Below, one piece after another: positions 1 through 5,679 of a DNA stretch of 8,214 nt. The notes beneath the pieces were generated by a model that saw nothing but the letters and a program-made list of their open reading frames with translations, did no database searches and had not been told where the DNA came from. Origin of the DNA: Elusimicrobia bacterium RIFCSPLOWO2_12_FULL_59_9 (GTDB lineage: Bacteria > Elusimicrobiota > Elusimicrobia > O2-12-FULL-59-9); contig MGUX01000119.1 in NCBI GenBank assembly GCA_001800185.1, forward strand, positions 1 to 8,214. Reading direction: 5' to 3'. A program made the position numbers and the translations under genes. How positions within the stretch are numbered: position 1 is the stretch's first letter; each line of letters begins with the position of its first letter.

Positions 1-222
1 ATGGTCGGCCAGACCGGCTTCGTCACCCGTCCCAAGCTGGCGCTCATCTGCGGCGTTTCGGGCGCTCTGCAATTTACGGTGGGCGTCGCGTCGGCGGAGA
101 CGGTGGTGGCCATCAACCTGGACCGCTCGGCGCCTATTTTCGAATCCGCCGATTACTGCGTGGCGCAGGACCTGTTCAAGGTTCTTCCGCCTCTTATTAA
201 GGAGTTAAGGAACTCAAAATGA
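1..222 (+). CDS. etfA: Electron transfer flavoprotein alpha subunit, C-terminal part (5' end outside window)
   Basis: The 73 visible residues are the end of the FAD-binding domain II of ETF alpha. This part of the protein holds the flavin that shuttles electrons between acyl-CoA dehydrogenase-type enzymes and an acceptor such as ETF:quinone oxidoreductase. The family pattern is visible in order: GQTG (residues 3-6 of the fragment), a PKL segment, CGVSGALQF, VVAINLD, APIF, ADY and a C-terminal DLFKVLPPL. The residue after SGALQ is Phe, where the mitochondrial-type protein has His facing the flavin; I believe Phe also occurs in other bacterial ETFs. The first ATG of the window is an internal codon, so the true start lies upstream. 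The stop overlaps the etfB start by 4 bp (ATGA), implying translational coupling. Confidence 0.93.
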   Translation: MVGQTGFVTRPKLALICGVSGALQFTVGVASAETVVAINLDRSAPIFESADYCVAQDLFKVLPPLIKELRNSK

Positions 223-1031
223 CGGAGAATTCGGGGGGTTTTCATACCATCGTTTGCATGAAGGTCGTGCCCCGGCCGGAGGAGGTCGTGGTCGATCCCC
301 AAACCAAGACTCTGGACCGCGCCAAGGCGCGGAGCTTGGTCAATCCGCCGGATTTGAACGCCTTGGAGATGGCCCTTGAGCTCAAGGAGATTTGCGGCGG
401 CTCGGTGTCGATTTTGTCGATGGGGCCGCCCTTTTTCGAACCCTATCTTCGTCTGGCGATGTCCCTCGGGGCCGACCGCGCCTACTTGTTGTCCGACCGA
501 ACATTCGGCGGCGCGGACACTTTGGCGACCACCTACACTTTGGCCAGGGGAATCCAGAAAATAGGGAAATGGGATTTGGCGCTGTGCGGCGAGGAATCCT
601 CGGATGGGGCCACCGCCCAGGTTCCACCGGGACTGGCGGAGTGGCTGGACGCGGCGCAGGTGACCTACGCGTTCCAAATGACGCCGGCGGACCAGGGCCG
701 GATGCGGGTGCGGCGGGAGGTCAAGGGCGGCTGGGAGGAGCTTCTGGTTTCCCTTCCGGCCGTCGTCTCGGTCAAGGGAAACGTGAACGAGCCGAGATTC
801 ATCGATTTCGACCGCCGGCGCTGGGCGCTCAACGATTCCCCGGTGACGGTGTGGAGCGCGGCCGATATCGGCGCGCGGTCGGACCTCATCGGCTTTCCGG
901 GTTCGCCGACGACGGTGGCGGGCGTGAGGCAGGTCGGCGGCCACGAGCGCAGGAAACAATTTCTAGAAGGAACGCCGGAAGAAATCGCCCGCGAGCTCGC
1001 CCGCCTGCTCAAGACCCAGGCCAAGCCCTAA
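219..1031 (+). CDS. etfB: Electron transfer flavoprotein beta subunit
   Basis: This 270-residue protein has the length and pattern of ETF beta, the AMP- or second FAD-binding partner of EtfA in the soluble ETF heterodimer. Visible motifs are IVCMKVVPRP (11-20), VNPPDLNALEMALELKE (41-57; family NPxxxxAxExAxxLKE), the nucleotide-binding stretch CGEESSDGATAQV (123-135), LPAVVSVKGNVNEPRF (179-194; family LPAV...NEPR) and VWSAADIG (211-218). DGATAQV and WSAADIG look more like ETFs of anaerobes, some of which bifurcate electrons, than like the mitochondrial type; this is a resemblance only. Start: ATG at 219, in a 4-bp overlap with etfA, preceded by AAGGAG (199-204) and TAAGG (206-210). Gene order is alpha then beta, whereas many bacteria have beta first. 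The TAA stop is followed by a convergent intergenic region. Confidence 0.95.
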   Translation: MTENSGGFHTIVCMKVVPRPEEVVVDPQTKTLDRAKARSLVNPPDLNALEMALELKEICGGSVSILSMGPPFFEPYLRLAMSLGADRAYLLSDRTFGGADTLATTYTLARGIQKIGKWDLALCGEESSDGATAQVPPGLAEWLDAAQVTYAFQMTPADQGRMRVRREVKGGWEELLVSLPAVVSVKGNVNEPRFIDFDRRRWALNDSPVTVWSAADIGARSDLIGFPGSPTTVAGVRQVGGHERRKQFLEGTPEEIARELARLLKTQAKP

Positions 1032-1226
1032 CCCGAATCTCCCAGTTGGAAATTCGCCCGCAGGGCCGTTCGCAGTGCTCACGGCACCTGGCGCGCCAGA
1101 GGCGCATTCTCCGGCCGTCGCTGTAAAACAGCGACGGGGTTGTCCGGCGCCGCAGGCGCAACCGCAGTTGCACAATTTTGTACGGCACTTTCGGATGAGA
1201 AAGGGGCTGCAACTGAGGTTTTCGGG
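1032..1226. other. Convergent intergenic region, 195 bp
   Basis: This gap lies between the ends of etfB (+) and the iron-transporter gene (-). No credible coding sequence is seen. It holds a 12-bp perfect palindrome CTGGCGCGCCAG (1088-1099), a 9-bp perfect hairpin (1115-1137, listed separately), and an 8-bp inverted repeat CAGTTGCA (1165-1172) / TGCAACTG (1208-1215) around a 35-nt AT-richer centre. The last could fold as a long-loop stem in either transcript. Bidirectional transcription termination is the most likely role. Confidence 0.6.
1115..1137. terminator. Possible bidirectional terminator hairpin
   Basis: A perfect 9-bp stem CCGTCGCTG / CAGCGACGG closes a 5-nt loop TAAAA. It lies 83 nt past the etfB stop and about 90 nt past the stop of the convergent gene, where a shared terminator is expected. 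Neither side has a proper U tract (GGTTGT on +, GGCCGG on -), so intrinsic termination is unproven. It may instead block exonucleases or act with Rho. Confidence 0.45.
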
Positions 1227-2387
1227 CTAAACGCCGGCGAGATGTCCGAGCAACCAGCCCGCCAGCGCCGCGACGACGCCGATGAGCAGGATTTCCAAGC
1301 CGGAGCGCCAAATGCCGGTGCCGGTGATGCGGCCCTTGGCCATGCCCAGCAGGAACAGCAGCGCCAAACTGGCGGCGACCGAGGCCGAAATCGCGGCGGA
1401 AGACGAAAGCAGCAGGTAAGGGATTATTGATAAAAAAGCGCCCGCCAGAAATGAAATTCCCATCGCCCCGGCGTCCTTGAGGGGGCTTTCCTCCTGGGTC
1501 GCCTCCAGCGAGAGCCCCAGTTCCTTTTCGGACATCGTCTTAAGCCAAAGCTGGCTGTCCTGAGAAACCTTGCCCGCCATGCTCTCCGCTTGCTCGCGCG
1601 AAAAACCTTCGCGGATATAAAGCTCGATGAGCTCCGCCAACTCCTCCTCGGGTTTTTCGGCGATCTCCCGGGCTTCTTTGCGGAGCTCGCTTTCGTGCAG
1701 GTCCTTTTCCGCCTTTGATCCGAGGAAGCTGCCGGAGGCCATGGACAGAGTCCCGCCCAGAGCCGAAGCTCCGGCCGCGATCAAGGTCGGCGCCGTTTTT
1801 CCCGTCGCGGCCATCACGGAGGCGGCCACGGTCATGGTGGAGATGATGCCGTCCTGCATGCCGAAGACGACCTCCCGGATGCGCTCCAGGCCGACGATGC
1901 GGGTCCTCTCCGAGGAGATTTCACTGGCGCCCGAAGATGCGTCTTTGGACGAGTCGGGAGCAGGTGGCGTCGCCTGGGGCGCCGCGGGACCCGGCGCGAC
2001 CCCCAGTTTTTTTTCCAGGCTCTGGAGGGCTTGCTCGAACATTTCCAGGTGGCGGTTTTCCCGCCGCATGGCCAACTCGAAGGCGCGCTGCGCCTGCGCC
2101 CGGCCTTCGAGCCGCGCCCGCTCGATAAAGCGGGGATACATGTTTTGGCCTTCGTAGCGCTCCTCCAAAACCACGCGCCGGAGATTTTCCAAGGTCGTTG
2201 AGACGGCGCCGAGGGCGCGCAGGTGCTCCATGGCATGCACCGTCTCCGACCCTGAAATCTCGAAAAAAATCTCCGCCGCCTCCGGATGGCCCTCCTGCAA
2301 GGCGCGCATCCCATAGGCGGTGTAAAGCCGGTTGGCTTTTGATTCGCCCAGGAAGGCCGACCAAAGATTGCGATCGGTGAGGTCCAT
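1227..2387 (-). CDS. mbfA: Rubrerythrin/ferritin-like domain fused to VIT1/CCC1 iron transporter (MbfA-type, Er-VIT1 family)
   Basis: The 386-residue fusion has a cytoplasmic diiron domain and a membrane transporter. Residues 1-128 form a rubrerythrin-like four-helix bundle that keeps all seven classical ligands by pattern: E15, E48 and H51 (ExxH), E76 and E79 (ExxE before MYP), E110 and H113 (ExxH). A Pro/Ala/Ser-rich linker covers about 130-160. The C-terminal half is a VIT1/CCC1 domain with five predicted membrane helices (about 173-195, 198-222, 305-325, 327-350, 360-383). It has FGMQDGI with the TM1 Asp (D179), M216 in TM2, and a Glu-rich loop at about 225-300 like the VIT cytoplasmic metal-binding domain. 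MbfA proteins of Bradyrhizobium and Agrobacterium with this layout export iron and protect against iron and peroxide stress; export is inferred here by homology. ATG 2387 directly abuts the TGA of the upstream gene, with no strong Shine-Dalgarno, so translation is probably coupled. Stop TAG. It is the last gene of its operon. Confidence 0.9.
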   Translation of the reverse strand: MDLTDRNLWSAFLGESKANRLYTAYGMRALQEGHPEAAEIFFEISGSETVHAMEHLRALGAVSTTLENLRRVVLEERYEGQNMYPRFIERARLEGRAQAQRAFELAMRRENRHLEMFEQALQSLEKKLGVAPGPAAPQATPPAPDSSKDASSGASEISSERTRIVGLERIREVVFGMQDGIISTMTVAASVMAATGKTAPTLIAAGASALGGTLSMASGSFLGSKAEKDLHESELRKEAREIAEKPEEELAELIELYIREGFSREQAESMAGKVSQDSQLWLKTMSEKELGLSLEATQEESPLKDAGAMGISFLAGAFLSIIPYLLLSSSAAISASVAASLALLFLLGMAKGRITGTGIWRSGLEILLIGVVAALAGWLLGHLAGV

Positions 2388-3041
2388 TCAACCGGCGGAG
2401 CTCTCAAGCTCCGCTTTCTTCGAGGCCGCCGCTTTGTATTCGATCATGGAAATAACGGCCGAGGCCATCATATCGAAAGGCGCCGCGTCGGAATTAAAGA
2501 TCGCGTCGTATAGAAGGGGATCGTCTATATTCTTGTCGAAGTAGCTGCGGATCAGCTTGGCGCGGGCATTGTCCTGCTCTACAATCCAGCGCTCGGCTTC
2601 CCGGCGGCCGGTTCCCATTTGTTCCATGATGCGTTCGACGCAGCTTTTTCTCGAGGCGACCAGCCGGATGTGGATGCCCAGGGGATGGTTTCGAGTCAGG
2701 CAGGCGCCCCCTCTTCCTACGATGACGGCCTTGCCGACGGCCGCCAAACCGTCGATGATGGAAAATATCTTGCGGTGGACTTTAAGCTGGGGGCTTTCAT
2801 CGGCGATGATTTGGGAGAGGTCGTCTTCCAGGTCGTTGCGGAATTTTTCCGTCACGAGCGCCTGGAAAGAGACCTTGATGGCCGGATCCTGGGCCACCTT
2901 TTCGCACAACTCCTTGTCGAAGGACTGCCAGCCCTGAAACAGCGGTTTTTCCGGGAGGGCCTCCAAGCGCGTCAGGAGAGCTTGCACGAATTTTCTTCCG
3001 CCGGCCCCCGCCTGCCGCGAAATAGTGACGAACGGGTACAC
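2388..3041 (-). CDS. Cytidylate kinase-like P-loop protein
   Basis: The 217-residue protein belongs to the cytidylate-kinase-like family (Cytidylate_kin2 type). It shows an N-terminal VTISRQAGAGG (5-15), corresponding to the phosphate loop but without the canonical GxxGxGK[ST]; FDKEL (41-45), matching the family [FY]D[KR]E[LI]; VIVGRGG (106-112); an Arg-rich lid-like stretch with EQDNARAKLIRSYF (155-168); and YDAIFNS (178-184), matching the family YDLxxNT. The substrate is unknown and these proteins are not proven CMP kinases. Start is GTG 3041, with AGGAGGG (3052-3058) 10 nt upstream. An in-frame TAG (3057-3059) five codons before the GTG rules out a simple longer start, but the same frame continues upstream as a well-initiated 21-codon ORF, so an N-terminal extension may have been cut off. 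Its TGA abuts the mbfA ATG. Confidence 0.82.
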   Translation of the reverse strand: MYPFVTISRQAGAGGRKFVQALLTRLEALPEKPLFQGWQSFDKELCEKVAQDPAIKVSFQALVTEKFRNDLEDDLSQIIADESPQLKVHRKIFSIIDGLAAVGKAVIVGRGGACLTRNHPLGIHIRLVASRKSCVERIMEQMGTGRREAERWIVEQDNARAKLIRSYFDKNIDDPLLYDAIFNSDAAPFDMMASAVISMIEYKAAASKKAELESSAG

Positions 3042-3056
3042 GTGGAGGCGGCCCTC

Positions 3057-3122
3057 CTAGGATGATTTTTTCTCGAAGGCGGCTCCATGCAGGAACCGGA
3101 TGACGGCTTCACTGTCGGTCAT
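3057..3122 (-). CDS. 21-codon small ORF: leader peptide or detached N-terminus of the kinase-like gene
   Basis: ATG 3122 opens a 21-residue ORF (begins MTDSEAVIRF, ends EKKSS, stop TAG 3057-3059). GGAGG at 3129-3133 stands 6 nt before the ATG, the best ribosome-binding site in the operon. It starts 39 nt after the CoA-transferase stop. It is in the same frame as the downstream kinase-like gene, with only TAG plus five codons (E-G-R-L-H) between them. It has no signal peptide and no attenuator-like codon run. It could be the N-terminal arm of a longer kinase-like protein broken by a nonsense change or base-calling error, or a leader coupling translation, since the TAG lies inside the TAGGAGGG used by the GTG start. 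I do not recognise the peptide. Confidence 0.5.
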   Translation of the reverse strand: MTDSEAVIRFLHGAAFEKKSS

Positions 3123-3128
3123 GGCGCA

Positions 3129-3142
3129 CCTCCCGCCGGCGG
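3129..3142 (-). promoter_or_regulatory. Strong Shine-Dalgarno overlapping a GC palindrome
   Basis: GGAGG (3129-3133, minus strand) lies 6 nt before ATG 3122. It shares its first base with the 10-bp perfect palindrome CCGCCGGCGG (3133-3142), which as RNA could only pair with a small loop or between molecules. It identifies the 21-codon ORF as a plausible translated start. Any regulatory role of the palindrome is speculative. Confidence 0.5.
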
Positions 3143-3161
3143 CGTTTGCCTTCGGCGCGCG

Positions 3162-5024
3162 TTATCCCACCTTTTTATCAAAACGATAGGACATATGACA
3201 AATGCCGTCCTCCACGCGGCTCTTGATCCGGCGGCTCATCGAGCCGAACAAGCTCAGCATTCTGGCGTTTTGCATCAGAATTTGGGCGGTAAAGCCGCGC
3301 ACTCCCTTGGCGCGCGCCACGCGTTCCAGGCGCTTGAAGAGAAACCGGCCCAGCCCTTTGCCCTGATAGCGGTCGTGGACCGTCAGCGCCATCTCGGCCA
3401 TCCGGGTGGAGGGGTCCAGATAATAGCGGGCGACTCCGAGCATCTTGGCGGATGCGCCTTCCGGGAGAAACGCGGCGATGGCCATCGTCTGTTCGTAGTC
3501 CAGCGTGACGAAGTCCTGAATTTGCCTTCTGGAAAGGTGCTTGAGGGGGATGCCGTAGCGCAGGTAAATGGTCTCGGGAGAGTGGGAATAAAAAAGGTCC
3601 CTGAGAGCGCGCTCATCGGCGGTTTTAATCGGGCGAATTTGGACCCGCTCTCCGCCCCGCATTTTAAACCGCGTCTCGAAACGGCCGGGCCAGGGGTTGG
3701 CGGAAGCGGGCAGAGGAATCTGATCGGGATAGACGTAGGAGAGTTTCTTGGCCTCGTCGAGCAGCCACGGGCGAAATTTAGGATGCGCGATATCGATGAG
3801 CGCGAGCGTCCTTTCGCGAATGGTCCGGCCTTTGAGGCCGGCGACGCCGTATTCCGTCACGACGAAATCCACGTCGGCGCGCGTGGTGACCACGCCGGAG
3901 CCGGGCTCAAGCACGGGGACAATTCGGGAGATGGCCCCCTCCTTGGCCGTCGAGGGCAGCGCGATGATGGATTTGCCTCCCTCCGAGTGGGCCGCCCCGC
4001 GGATGAAATCCACCTGGCCCCCCACGCCGCTGTAGAAACGGGGGCCGATGGAGTCCGCGCACACCTGTCCCGTCAAATCCACCTGCAGGGCCGAGTTGAT
4101 GGACGTCATTTTGACGTTTTGAGCGATGACGCGCGGGTCATTGACGTAATCGGAGGGGTAGAACTCGAACAAGGGATTGTCGTTGATGAATTCGTAGAGC
4201 CTGCGGCTGCCCATGCAAAAAGAGCTGACGACGACCCCGGGGTGGAGCGATTTGAGGCGGTTGGTGATCACTCCTTTTTCCAACAACTTCAAAACCCCGT
4301 CTGAAAACATTTCCGTGTGAATTCCAAGATCCTTTTTCCCGGTCAATGACAGCAGCACCGCGTCGGGGATGGCGCCGATGCCCATTTGAAGAGTGGCCCC
4401 GTCTTCAACCAGGCCCGCCGCATGCCTGCCGATTTTCCGCGCTTCCGCGCTCAAGTTGGCGGCCTTTAGTTCCAGCATCGGGGCCTCGGACCATACCAGG
4501 CGGCTGAAGGAGGCGGCGGGGATAGCGCTTCCTCCCCGGGTGCGGGGCATGCGCGGGTTGACCTGCGCGATGACGATCCGCGCCGATTCGACCGCCGATT
4601 TAACGATGTCCACCGAAATCCCCAGGGAAAGATTTCCGTTTTCATCCGGGGGGGTGGTTTGGACAAGGGCGACGTCGACGGAGATTTTGCCGCTGCGGAT
4701 GAATTTGGGTATTTCAGACAAGAAACAGGGAGTATAATCCGCGCGCCCTCGATTGACGGCGCTGCGAACGTTGGCGCCTATAAAAAAGGCGTTATGGCGG
4801 AATTTTCCCTCAAATTTGGACTCGGAATATTGCGCCGTGCCCGCCGTCAGAAGGTGGAGCACCTCCACGTCGAAGAGATCGGGCGCTTTGCGGATCAGGG
4901 CCTCCACCAGCGCTTCCGGCTCGGCGCAGCCGGAACCGATAAAAATGTGCTGGCCGCTGCGGACGCATTGGAGGGCCTCGTCCGCGGACACCCAGTTCAA
5001 CTTGGAGGCGGCTGCGGTCTGCAT
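3162..5024 (-). CDS. Acetyl-CoA hydrolase/CoA-transferase fused to a GNAT acetyltransferase domain
   Basis: The 620-residue protein has two enzyme domains. Residues about 10-445 are a class I acetyl-CoA hydrolase/CoA-transferase of the 4-hydroxybutyrate CoA-transferase type: FIGSGCAEPEAL (28-39), GIGAIPDAV (215-223), GIHTEMFSDG (234-243) with the expected catalytic glutamate E238 that forms the glutamyl-CoA intermediate, SGVGGQVDF (332-340) and EYGVAGLKGRTIRER (391-405). It should exchange or hydrolyse CoA between acetate or short acids and acyl-CoAs in the cytoplasm; the substrate is not readable. Residues about 455-620 are a GNAT domain starting RVQIRPIKTADE, with the acetyl-CoA pyrophosphate loop QGKGLG (554-559). 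Its IRPI...YLRYG start resembles Pat/YfiQ protein-lysine acetyltransferases. The fusion is a recognised family architecture. The frame opens 57 codons further upstream, but that stretch overlaps the divergent CBS gene and its promoter and has no family similarity, so Met at 5024 is preferred. It is the first gene of the minus-strand operon. Confidence 0.92.
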   Translation of the reverse strand: MQTAAASKLNWVSADEALQCVRSGQHIFIGSGCAEPEALVEALIRKAPDLFDVEVLHLLTAGTAQYSESKFEGKFRHNAFFIGANVRSAVNRGRADYTPCFLSEIPKFIRSGKISVDVALVQTTPPDENGNLSLGISVDIVKSAVESARIVIAQVNPRMPRTRGGSAIPAASFSRLVWSEAPMLELKAANLSAEARKIGRHAAGLVEDGATLQMGIGAIPDAVLLSLTGKKDLGIHTEMFSDGVLKLLEKGVITNRLKSLHPGVVVSSFCMGSRRLYEFINDNPLFEFYPSDYVNDPRVIAQNVKMTSINSALQVDLTGQVCADSIGPRFYSGVGGQVDFIRGAAHSEGGKSIIALPSTAKEGAISRIVPVLEPGSGVVTTRADVDFVVTEYGVAGLKGRTIRERTLALIDIAHPKFRPWLLDEAKKLSYVYPDQIPLPASANPWPGRFETRFKMRGGERVQIRPIKTADERALRDLFYSHSPETIYLRYGIPLKHLSRRQIQDFVTLDYEQTMAIAAFLPEGASAKMLGVARYYLDPSTRMAEMALTVHDRYQGKGLGRFLFKRLERVARAKGVRGFTAQILMQNARMLSLFGSMSRRIKSRVEDGICHMSYRFDKKVG

Positions 5025-5038
5025 ACGATCCAACTTGA

Positions 5039-5054
5039 AGCAACACTTCTGCCA
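5039..5054 (-). promoter_or_regulatory. Sigma-54-like -24/-12 promoter facing the CoA-transferase operon
   Basis: The minus strand reads TGGCAGAAGTGTTGCT. Against the sigma-54 consensus TGGCACGNNNNTTGCW it keeps TGGCA, TTGC and W with exact GG-N10-GC spacing and two mismatches. The predicted start of transcription is near 5028, only about 4 nt before ATG 5024. The mRNA would then be almost leaderless, or translation would begin at a downstream TTG or GTG (5000 or 4991). Confidence 0.6.
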
Positions 5055-5074
5055 GCGGCGCCCGTCGGGACCGG

Positions 5075-5090
5075 TGGCATGAATGTTGCA
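5075..5090 (+). promoter_or_regulatory. Sigma-54-like -24/-12 promoter facing the CBS-domain gene
   Basis: The plus strand reads TGGCATGAATGTTGCA, matching TGGCACGNNNNTTGCW at every fixed position but one (C to T), with GG-N10-GC spacing. Predicted +1 is the A at about 5101, giving a 24-nt leader that contains the AGGGGGG ribosome-binding site before ATG 5125. Agreement of promoter, leader and start makes this the strongest promoter call in the window. Confidence 0.72.
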
Positions 5091-5111
5091 ACGATTATGG
5101 AGCCAAGACGC

Positions 5112-5118
5112 AGGGGGG
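5112..5118 (+). promoter_or_regulatory. Ribosome-binding site fixing the CBS-gene start
   Basis: AGGGGGG lies 6 nt before ATG 5125. It is a near match to AGGAGG and is the reason for preferring 5125 over the ATG at 5083. Confidence 0.6.
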
Positions 5119-5124
5119 CTGAAA

Positions 5125-5679
5125 ATGAAGAATCCAGAACGCGCGGCGTTAAGCGAGGTCAGGGTGGCCGGCGTCATGTCGAAGGCCTTGATCACCCTTC
5201 ATATCGGCGATACGATGCGGCGTGCCGCCGCGGTGCTGCTCGACAACAGCATCAGCGGAGCGCCCGTGCTGAACTACCTAGACCAACCCGTCGGCGTCCT
5301 CACCAAAACGGATATCGCCCGCTATGAGCGGGAATTCATTTCCGTCCGGGAGGCCCCGTCGCCGCAGGATAAAATGCAGGCGCGAGATACCTTGGAGAAC
5401 ATCGCTCAAGAGAAAGGATTTCATCCCGTGGGCTCCGACGACCATGTGCAGAAATGGATGACCCCCGCGGTTTACGTCATCGACAAAGGCACCCCGCTGA
5501 CCGAAGCGGTGCGCGCCATGGCCCAAAAGCGGGTGCATCGCCTGTTCGTCAAGGACTCCAAAAGTCAAAAGCTGGTGGGGGTGATCACCCCTTTCGATTT
5601 ATTGCGCGCGCTCAGCCGTTGGTTTAAAAAAGGCGTCCCGCTGAAACGTCCGGGCGAGGCGCGCGCGGTCTCAAAGTAG
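5125..5679 (+). CDS. Stand-alone tandem CBS-domain (Bateman module) protein
   Basis: The 184-residue protein consists of two CBS domains and little else. CBS1 covers about 13-68 (VAGVMSKALITL, SGAPVLN, VGVLTKTD) and CBS2 about 107-163 (VQKWMTPAVYVI, VHRLFVKD, VGVITPFDLL). A charged spacer of about 40 residues lies between and a basic tail follows. Such pairs bind adenosine ligands (AMP, ATP, SAM) or metal-nucleotides and act as energy sensors; both domains keep the [ST]xxD ligand-site pattern (T60-D63, T155-D158). There is no attached enzyme or channel, so the partner is unknown. ATG 5125 is chosen because AGGGGGG (5112-5118) sits 6 nt upstream; the earlier in-frame ATG at 5083 lies inside the -12 promoter element, upstream of the predicted transcript start. 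Stop TAG. The last 9 bp overlap the convergent response-regulator gene. Confidence 0.9.
   Translation: MKNPERAALSEVRVAGVMSKALITLHIGDTMRRAAAVLLDNSISGAPVLNYLDQPVGVLTKTDIARYEREFISVREAPSPQDKMQARDTLENIAQEKGFHPVGSDDHVQKWMTPAVYVIDKGTPLTEAVRAMAQKRVHRLFVKDSKSQKLVGVITPFDLLRALSRWFKKGVPLKRPGEARAVSK

Larger units (their letters stand above)
5025..5124. promoter_or_regulatory. Divergent promoter region between CoA-transferase operon and CBS gene
   Basis: This 100-bp spacer between two divergent starts holds two back-to-back sigma-54-like promoters (listed separately), 5075-5090 on + and 5039-5054 on -, separated by a 20-bp GC-rich spacer. I saw no convincing sigma-70 promoter: CATAAT (5094-5099, minus) has no matching -35 hexamer. 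Confidence 0.65.

Noticed and set aside
153..959. Minus-strand open frame (268 codons) opposite etfA/etfB
   Set aside because: Arg/His/Pro-rich shadow of etfB with no recognisable motif.
1084..1102. Minus-strand TGGC...TGC with GG-N10-GC spacing in the convergent gap
   Set aside because: It lacks the conserved A of the -24 box and the TTGC of the -12 box, overlaps a GC palindrome, and points antisense into etfB.
3057..3059. TAG as a pyrrolysine or otherwise recoded sense codon
   Set aside because: TAG is the plausible natural stop of mbfA and the CBS gene here, no hairpin insertion signal is evident, and the TAG overlaps a ribosome-binding site.
3087..4304. Long plus-strand open frame (405 codons) opposite the CoA-transferase gene
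   Set aside because: It is antisense to a protein with clear catalytic motifs, its translation is His/Gly/Asp-rich with no family pattern, and long antisense frames are expected in GC-rich coding DNA.
5083..5124. Earlier in-frame ATG for the CBS gene at 5083
   Set aside because: It lies within the predicted -12 element, has no Shine-Dalgarno, and adds 14 residues with no CBS similarity.
5025..5195. 57-codon upstream extension of the CoA-transferase gene
   Set aside because: It would overlap the CBS start, both sigma-54-like sites and the CBS ribosome-binding site, and its residues resemble no CoA-transferase N-terminus.
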